DNA of 64,000 nucleotides from Siphonodentalium dalli (Eukaryota > Mollusca > Scaphopoda > Gadilida > Siphonodentaliidae), in the NCBI GenBank assembly GCA_032622095.1, contig CP136063.1, positions 118,442,723 through 118,506,722 on the forward strand, in the 5' to 3' direction. Made by a program: the position numbers and the translations under genes. This document shows positions 58,475 to 64,000 of the stretch, piece by piece. Under the pieces are notes generated by a model. It made no database searches. It saw nothing but the letters and a program-made list of their open reading frames with translations, and was not told the origin of the DNA. Position 1 is the first letter of the stretch. Every line of letters begins with the position of its first letter.

Positions 58475-58538
58475 GCATCCTCTAATCTAGAAAACATGCT
58501 GTTTGGTCACGGTTTCCAAGCCAAATTTTTCCCAGAAG
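58475..58538 (+). CDS. KRTCAP2: KRTCAP2, next internal exon
   Basis: Exon of 64 bp after a pyrimidine-rich TTTCTCAG acceptor, ending G|GTAAGC. It encodes ASSNLENMLFGHGFQAKFF then PE, the direct continuation of the previous exon (FSLT then A-x-x-NLEN, the conserved family order). The intron that follows is phase 1 and at least 5.4 kb long. It contains three tandem arrays and no further exon that I can find before the window ends. The remaining family sequence (two more membrane segments and a basic tail) must lie beyond 64 kb. The intact frame, clean splice sites and conserved core suggest a functional gene. Confidence 0.93.
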
Positions 58539-58609
58539 GTAAGCTATAATTTACTGTTTCCATTCAAATCTGATAACTGGGAATTATATAGGAACCAGCT
58601 TGTCCGTTC

Positions 58610-58740
58610 GTCAGTGCATCCATCTGTCCATCCATTCATGGACGCAACTTTATCCAAACTTGTATTTCATTAAATATCTTTAAAATTTGGCACAGATATT
58701 TAATATCATGGGAACCTGTGATTATGAGATCCGTCCTACT
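58610..58740 (+). repeat. Single GAAACTTGGCAC-family unit in KRTCAP2 intron
   Basis: TCCGTTCGTCAGTGCATCC, AAAATTTGGCACAGATATTT, CATGGGAACCTGTGATTATG and GATCCGTCC mark one diverged unit, directly joined to the hairpin at 58744. Confidence 0.7.
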
Positions 58741-58743
58741 TTT

Positions 58744-59508
58744 TAGCTCAACTTTACTTGTAAAGTTTGAGCTATTGCCATGGATTGGTATTTGTCATCC
58801 ACGTGAACGTGTGCGTGGAGACATACATCAACAATTTCCATTAGCATGGGCTACAAGTCGTACTTTTGGTCGGATCATTATGAAATTTGTCATGGCTGTT
58901 GACATTGACATGTAGATGTGAACGATTCATTTTGGGGTCATTCAGCAAAAAAAGTGGCCATCTTGATTTAAAAATTCAATCCATTAACACGGGGTACAGG
59001 CCGTACTGTTTGTCTGATCATCATGAAATTTGTCATGGATGCTAATATTGACATGTAGAGTCATTTTGGGGTAAAAAAACATGGCCACCAGAAGCTATCT
59101 TGGATTTTACTCTTTGATGACTAAATCCTTTGTCACAGCTACAGATCGTACCTTTGGTCGGATCATCATGAAATTTGTCAGTGATGTTAATATTGACATG
59201 TAGATGGGAACTAGTCATTTTGGGGTTATTCAGCCAAAAAAATGGCCACCAGCAGCCATCTTGGATTTTACTCTTTGCATGACTAAATCCTTTGGCATGG
59301 GCTACAGGTCGTACCTTTGGTCAGATCATCATGAAATTTTTCATGGCTGTTGACATTAAGATGGGAACGAGTCATTTTGGAGTCATTCGGCAAAAAACAT
59401 GGCTGCCAGTGGCCATCTTGGATTTCAAAATAATATACATTAGCATGGGCTACAGGCCGGAGTATTCATCTGATCATCATGAAATTTGTCGTGGATGTTA
59501 ACATTGAC
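58744..59508 (+). repeat. Tandem array 1 of the GCCATCTTGGATTT family
   Basis: Head hairpin TAGCTCAACTTTACTTGTAA with inverse to 58774, then ~150-165 bp units: GGGCTACAGGTCGTACC, ATCATGAAATTTGTCATGG, ACATGTAGATGGGAAC, GAGTCATTTTGGGGT, AACATGGCCACCAG, GCCATCTTGGATTT. The array breaks off inside a unit near 59508, where GC-rich sequence begins. Confidence 0.88.
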
Positions 59509-59870
59509 ATGCCACTAGGATCCCATGATGGCGGAGGAGCAGGCCTGGATGTATCCCGAGGTAGAACTATTCCAGGGGGACAAGACCCACTCGTAATGGA
59601 GTGGGCCACGGCACCGTGGGGAAGAGTCATAAGGCCAGTTGGCTGGTGCCCTATTTGCGGACGGGACTTCCTCACCCGGAACAGCCTCCAAAGGCTCAGG
59701 TGCTGGGGCTTCCAGCCCCGGAAGATTGGTTGCCCGAATCTATGATAGAAGCACCCTGCCTGCCACTGGTACTGACTGCCGAAGCAAGGTTCTCCTTATA
59801 CGTTTGAGACATACACGCAAAGCAAATACCACATAGTTCAGTGTGGAACTTGTCTCTGTAGGAAATATAA
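59509..59870 (+). other. GC-rich segment with a C2H2-like frame
   Basis: Abruptly GC-richer than the arrays around it. The frame ending at 59745 includes GRVIRPVGWCPICGRDFLTR then NSLQRLRCW. CPxCG-F--NSLQ-L looks like the first half of a C2H2 zinc finger, but the expected second His pair is not in place. It could be a fragment of a retroelement or of a host zinc-finger gene. No splice sites or poly-A tail could be tied to it. Confidence 0.3.
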
Positions 59871-61580
59871 GCAACCCTTAAATATTTTTTTTCTAAGGTA
59901 TTTCTTTAATACTACAAGAAATTCTATATTGGATTCTATGGCTTTTTCTAAGGCATTGCCTTTTGTGACAGCTAATTTTGAAAGCATGAAATAAGTGTAC
60001 TGAGAGTTTTGTGTACTGCCACCAACAGTAGTAGAGGAAGCTGTTCATACCTTATTTCTATGTCAGAATTCACTACATTCATGTAACCATTTTATATACA
60101 ATGAAATATTCCTGACCAACCTTCAGCGGCTAATATGTAGACCTGGTCTACATAATCATAACATGAGTCAGAACAGTGTGTTATTTGACAATGTAATCAT
60201 GAAGACGTAACCAGGCAGAATTAACCGTGTGTCTTTTGCGATGTCTACTTTGATTTCTTTCAGAATAAGGAAATGAGAATTTTTCTTCAGAAAAATGGTT
60301 CACTGTTGGTCAGCGTCGGGCAACAAATAAAATTATGCTTTCATATAAGCTTTAATATGTGGATCAGTTATGGGAATATGTCAAACAGGAAATTTTGGCC
60401 AAGGAAAAGTGGCCATAAAAGGGATCCGCTGCTCCTCTCGCACTGCAAGTCGCAGAAACCACGAGTATAGTGTTCCTACTGGCCCAGGTAAAACCCGGCA
60501 TTTTAAATGAAAGTGTCAGTGACACTGTAGCTGAACTTGGGAAATAGTTTTTTTTTTGCTGAGCAATTAATAAAATGATAAAGAAGAAGGAAATCAAAAA
60601 AGTTACAGTACTCTCGGGATCCAAATAAACGTACCATAAACGTACCCATACACACCCCTACGACGCTTATTTGGACCCCTACGTTTATTAATTTTTGGGC
60701 ATTAAAAATGGCATATTGTGGAATTTATGTTGAAGAAAAATAAATCACAAGAATAGCTGACAATACCAGCAGATAGCCTTTATTAGCGGTACTTAAAACA
60801 ACAACAACATACATTGTACGATCAGCCCCTCGACTCAAATTAAAAGCAGCTGACATTTAATGAAACTTGAAAGGGAATATCGAGGAGAAAGTGACATGTA
60901 ATCATGCTGACTCAAACAACAGTTACGATTTAGCAAACCATGTTGATTGCTACACAGCCCTCGTGCCCCAATTTCTGAATAATGCTGATGTAATTTGCGT
61001 GCACCTGGCATTTTGAGAGATACAGATGCACGCAAAAATAACCGTGATTAAAAAGTTCTCAATCGGGGTTTTCGTTTACTTTTTTGTGGCAATGTACATA
61101 ACAGTACTGTATGGATATTTATTTTTTTGTTACAAAGCAAGCACGTGGACTGGTTCTCCGATGCTGCAGAGTTAATTTTCTAACAATGATGGCTAAACAT
61201 GCCGTAATAAACACGGTGCTGCTGTGTATTCTAAGGTTTATTTATTTCGGAAACTCTATGTCTCATTAACCCTTGAAATGAAGTTCTTTAAACAGTAAAC
61301 ATGTTTGTTGAGATACTATATTTGTCAATATATAATGTCATCGATGTCCGTGTTTTTAAAATTCAGATTCCTACATGCATACCAGGAATACGGACACATG
61401 CATGCATGACATAATTTTTGTGCGCGAGAGGTTTCCCCAAATTATCAGGGCTATATAGGCCAGGCAAATATGGACATAGTTGTCGCCTGGAGAGGGAATT
61501 TATGAGACCTACATTTTGGTTAGCGTAAATACTAAACTTTTGGAATCCGTATGTTGGATTTGTCAGATAGGCGGACTTTT
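59871..61580. other. KRTCAP2 intron, no exon seen; solo repeat end at 60512
   Basis: About 1.7 kb without a recognisable exon. 60512-60540 (AGTGTCAGTGACACTGTAGC then TGAACTTGG) is the inverted tail of the array family described at 61581-62970. Its body is missing. Confidence 0.5.
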
Positions 61581-62970
61581 TAGCTCAACTTACTTTTGTA
61601 AGTTTGAGCTATTGCCATGGTTTGGCGTCCGTCATCCGTGTGTGTGTGTGTGTGCGTGTGTCCGTCAACAATTTCTTTTGGCGCGGGCTACAGGTCGTAC
61701 CTTTGGTCTGATCTATATGAAATTTGTCATGAATGTTGACATTGACATGTAGATGGGAACGAGTCATTTTGGGGTCATTCGGCCAAAAAACATGGCCGCT
61801 GGCAGCCATCTTGGATTTCAAGATTCAATCCATTGGCGCGGGCTACAGGTCGTACTGTTCGTCTGATCATCATGAAATTTGTCATTGATGTTAATAATGA
61901 CATGTAGATGGGAACGAGTGATTTTGGGGTTGTTCGGCCAAAAAACATGACTGCCAGCAGCCATCTTGGATTTTACTCTTTGCATGACTAAATCCTTTTG
62001 CGCGGGCTACAGGTTGTACCTTTGGTCTAATCTTTATGAAATTTGTCATGAATGTTGACATTGACATGTAGATGGGAACGAATCATTGTGGGGTCATTCG
62101 GCCAAAAAACATGGCTGCTGGTGGCCATCTTAGATTTCAAAATTCAATCCTTTGGCGCGGGTTACAGGTCGTACCTTTGGTCTGACCTTTATGAAATTTG
62201 TCATGAATATTGATATTGACATGTATATGGGAACGAGTCATTTTGGGGTCATACGGCCAAAAAACATGGCCGCTGGCAGCCATCTTGAATTTCAAAATTC
62301 AATCCACGGGCTACAGGTCGTACTGTTTGTCTGATCATCATGATATTTATCATGGATGTTAATATTAACATGTAGATGGGAACGAGTCATTTTGGGGTCG
62401 TTTGGCTAAAAAACATGTCCGCCAGCAGCCATATTGGATTTTACTCTTTGCATGAATAAATCCTTTGGTGCGGGCTACAGGTCGTAGCTTTGGTCGGAAC
62501 TTCATGAAATTTGTCATGAATGTTAACAATGACATGTAGATGGGAAACGAGTCATTTTGGGGTCGTTCAGCTGAAAAACATGGCCGCCAGCAGCCATCTT
62601 GGATTTTACTCTTTGCATGACTAAATCCATTGGCACAGGCTACAGGTCATACCTTTGATCAGATCATTATGAGATTTGTAAAGGCTGTAGATGGGAACAA
62701 GTCATTTTGGGGTAATTCGGAAAAAAACATGGCTGCCGGTGGCCATTTTATAATTTACTCTTTGCATCAATAAATCCTTTGGCACACCATAATCACCACA
62801 TCCCTGATCCGATCATTATGAAACCTGTTATGAATGTTGATATTGACATGTACATGTACATCTAGTCTTACTTAGACATTTCAATTAGCACTTTTCCTAT
62901 TCCTCCATTTACTGTCGACTTTTAAATTATTCCCCTACCTAAGTTGAGCTACAGTGTCATTGACACTTTC
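61581..62970 (+). repeat. Complete tandem-array element 2 of the GCCATCTTGGATTT family
   Basis: Head hairpin TAGCTCAACTTACTTTTGTA and inverse (61581-61611), ATTGCCATGGTTTGGCGTCC, (GT)n, then about eight ~155-165 bp units, then a tail AAGTTGAGCTACAGTGTCAT with hairpin AGTGTCATTGACACT (62953-62967). The first 11 bases (TAGCTCAACTT) and AAGTTGAGCTA at the tail are inverted repeats. Unit ends come in two types: TTCAAAATTCAATCCATTGG and TTTACTCTTTGCATGACTAA. Confidence 0.85.
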
Positions 62971-63231
62971 ATTCTATTATTCTTCTTTTTATGTCACCAA
63001 AATTAACTTGACACAACATAACTTTGATGAATGATTGTAGAATCAATTTTGATGCATGTATTATGCATGAAAAAGAACCAGAAACTAGTGAATTTAAGCG
63101 CCGCGAGTCGGTTTCAATTTTCGACATCCGGTTACAAGTCAGGAGGAGTAACTCTATCTGTAGACATTGGAGTGAATAGGGGATTTCCCGCTGGGAATTC
63201 CACAAAATAAAACAAGCTTTACTTTCATTTT
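62971..63231. other. Spacer between arrays, no gene seen
   Basis: 260 bp of unique-looking sequence within the KRTCAP2 intron. Confidence 0.5.
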
Positions 63232-64000
63232 TAGCTCAACTTACTTTGTAAGTTTGAGCTATTGCCATGGTTTGGCGTCCGTCGTCCGTGTGTGCGTGTA
63301 TGCATGTGTCTGTCAACAATTTCCTTTGGCGCGGGCTACAGGTCGTACCTTTGGTCTGATCTTTATGATATTTGTCATGAATGTTGACATTGACATGTAG
63401 ATGGGAACGAGTCATTTTGGGGTCATTCGGCAAAAAAACATGGCCGCCAGTGGCCATCTTGGATTTCAAAATTCAATCCATTGGCGCGGGCTACAGGTCG
63501 TACTGCTTATCTGATCATCATAAAATTTGCCATGGATGTTAATACTGACATGTAGATGGGAACGAGTCATTTTGGGGTTGTTCGGCCAATAAACATGGCC
63601 GCCAGCAGCCATCTTGGATTTTACTCTTTGCATGACTAAATCCTTTGGCGCGGGCTACAGGTCGTAGCTTTGATCGGAACATCATGAAATTTGTCACGGA
63701 TGTTAACAATGACATGTAGATGGGAACGAGTGATTTTGGGGTTGTTCGGCCGAAAAACATGGCCGCCAGCAGCCATCTTGGATTTTACTCTTTGCATGAC
63801 TAAATCCTTTGGCGTGGGCTACAGGTCATAGCTTTGGTCAGATCTTAATGAAATTTGTCATGGATGTTAAAAATGACATGTAGATGGGAACGAGTCATTT
63901 TGGAGTCATTCGACAAAAAAACATGGCCGCCAGTGGCCATCTTGGATTTCAAAATTCAATCCATTGGCGCGGGCTACAGGTCGTACTGCATATCTGATCA
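63232..64000 (+). repeat. Tandem array 3 of the GCCATCTTGGATTT family, runs off the window
   Basis: The same head hairpin (63232-63261), CCATGGTTTGGCGTCCGTCG, then at least four units at about 160 bp spacing with both unit-end types, cut by the window edge. Confidence 0.88.

Noticed and set aside
61581-62970. Helitron assignment for the hairpin-tailed arrays
   Set aside because: The tail hairpin is suggestive, but no CTRR end or A-T insertion site could be shown, and the head and tail carry an 11 bp inverted repeat that Helitrons lack. Left unassigned.

Overview
This looks like animal nuclear DNA, most likely from a marine lophotrochozoan and probably a bivalve mollusc. It is AT-rich and intron-containing. 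It is packed with repeats of a kind common in bivalve genomes: (TCCG/TCTG)n tracts feeding into ~130-190 bp tandem units, small hairpin elements, and a Jockey/CR1-like LINE. I see no bacterial operons, CRISPR arrays, tRNAs or rRNAs. The phylum is an inference from repeat style and from one conserved animal gene. The species cannot be named from this sequence.

The only host gene I can support is KRTCAP2, a small membrane subunit of the oligosaccharyltransferase complex. Two internal exons lie on the + strand (57711-57865 and 58475-58538) with correct splice sites and matching phases. Its first exon is not identified and its last exons lie beyond the window. The intron after the second recognised exon is at least 5.4 kb long and is filled by three tandem arrays.

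The rest is mobile and repetitive DNA. 0-25 kb: two copies of a ~5.2 kb element (family A, 1638-6814 and 20635-25336, reverse-complementary to each other), each palindromic over almost its whole length. Between them are a 4.4 kb element with palindromic subterminal repeats, several MITEs and a 689 bp tandem duplication. 25.7-26.6 kb: a 903 bp element with 79 bp inverted termini made of GTCGGCCCC repeats. 27.1-43.85 kb: a nested inverted-repeat structure (family B) of about 16 kb with ~2.5 kb arms. A second foldback unit sits in its left arm and encloses a decayed Ty3/gypsy pol. A palindromic minisatellite lies at its apex, and a 4.1 kb LINE is inserted in its right arm with a visible 7 bp target duplication. 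44-57.5 kb: microsatellite-headed minisatellite families, hairpins, a 1168 bp hAT MITE with an 8 bp target duplication, and a TTAA-flanked MITE with a readable empty site. 57.5-64 kb: KRTCAP2 and its repeat-filled intron.

The main new observation is that families A and B, which differ in size and interior, share the same terminal plan. Reading inward this is TATAGTC, a C homopolymer, AGGACTC, GTTAACAAGAAAA, GGCCGCA, then spaced modules containing AAGATGGC(C/G)GCC. They look like members of one group of giant foldback elements. No transposase is visible in any of them. The AAGATGGC module, close to the known YY1 consensus, recurs in at least two further unrelated repeat families here. All coordinates come from reading by eye and all identity statements are estimates.
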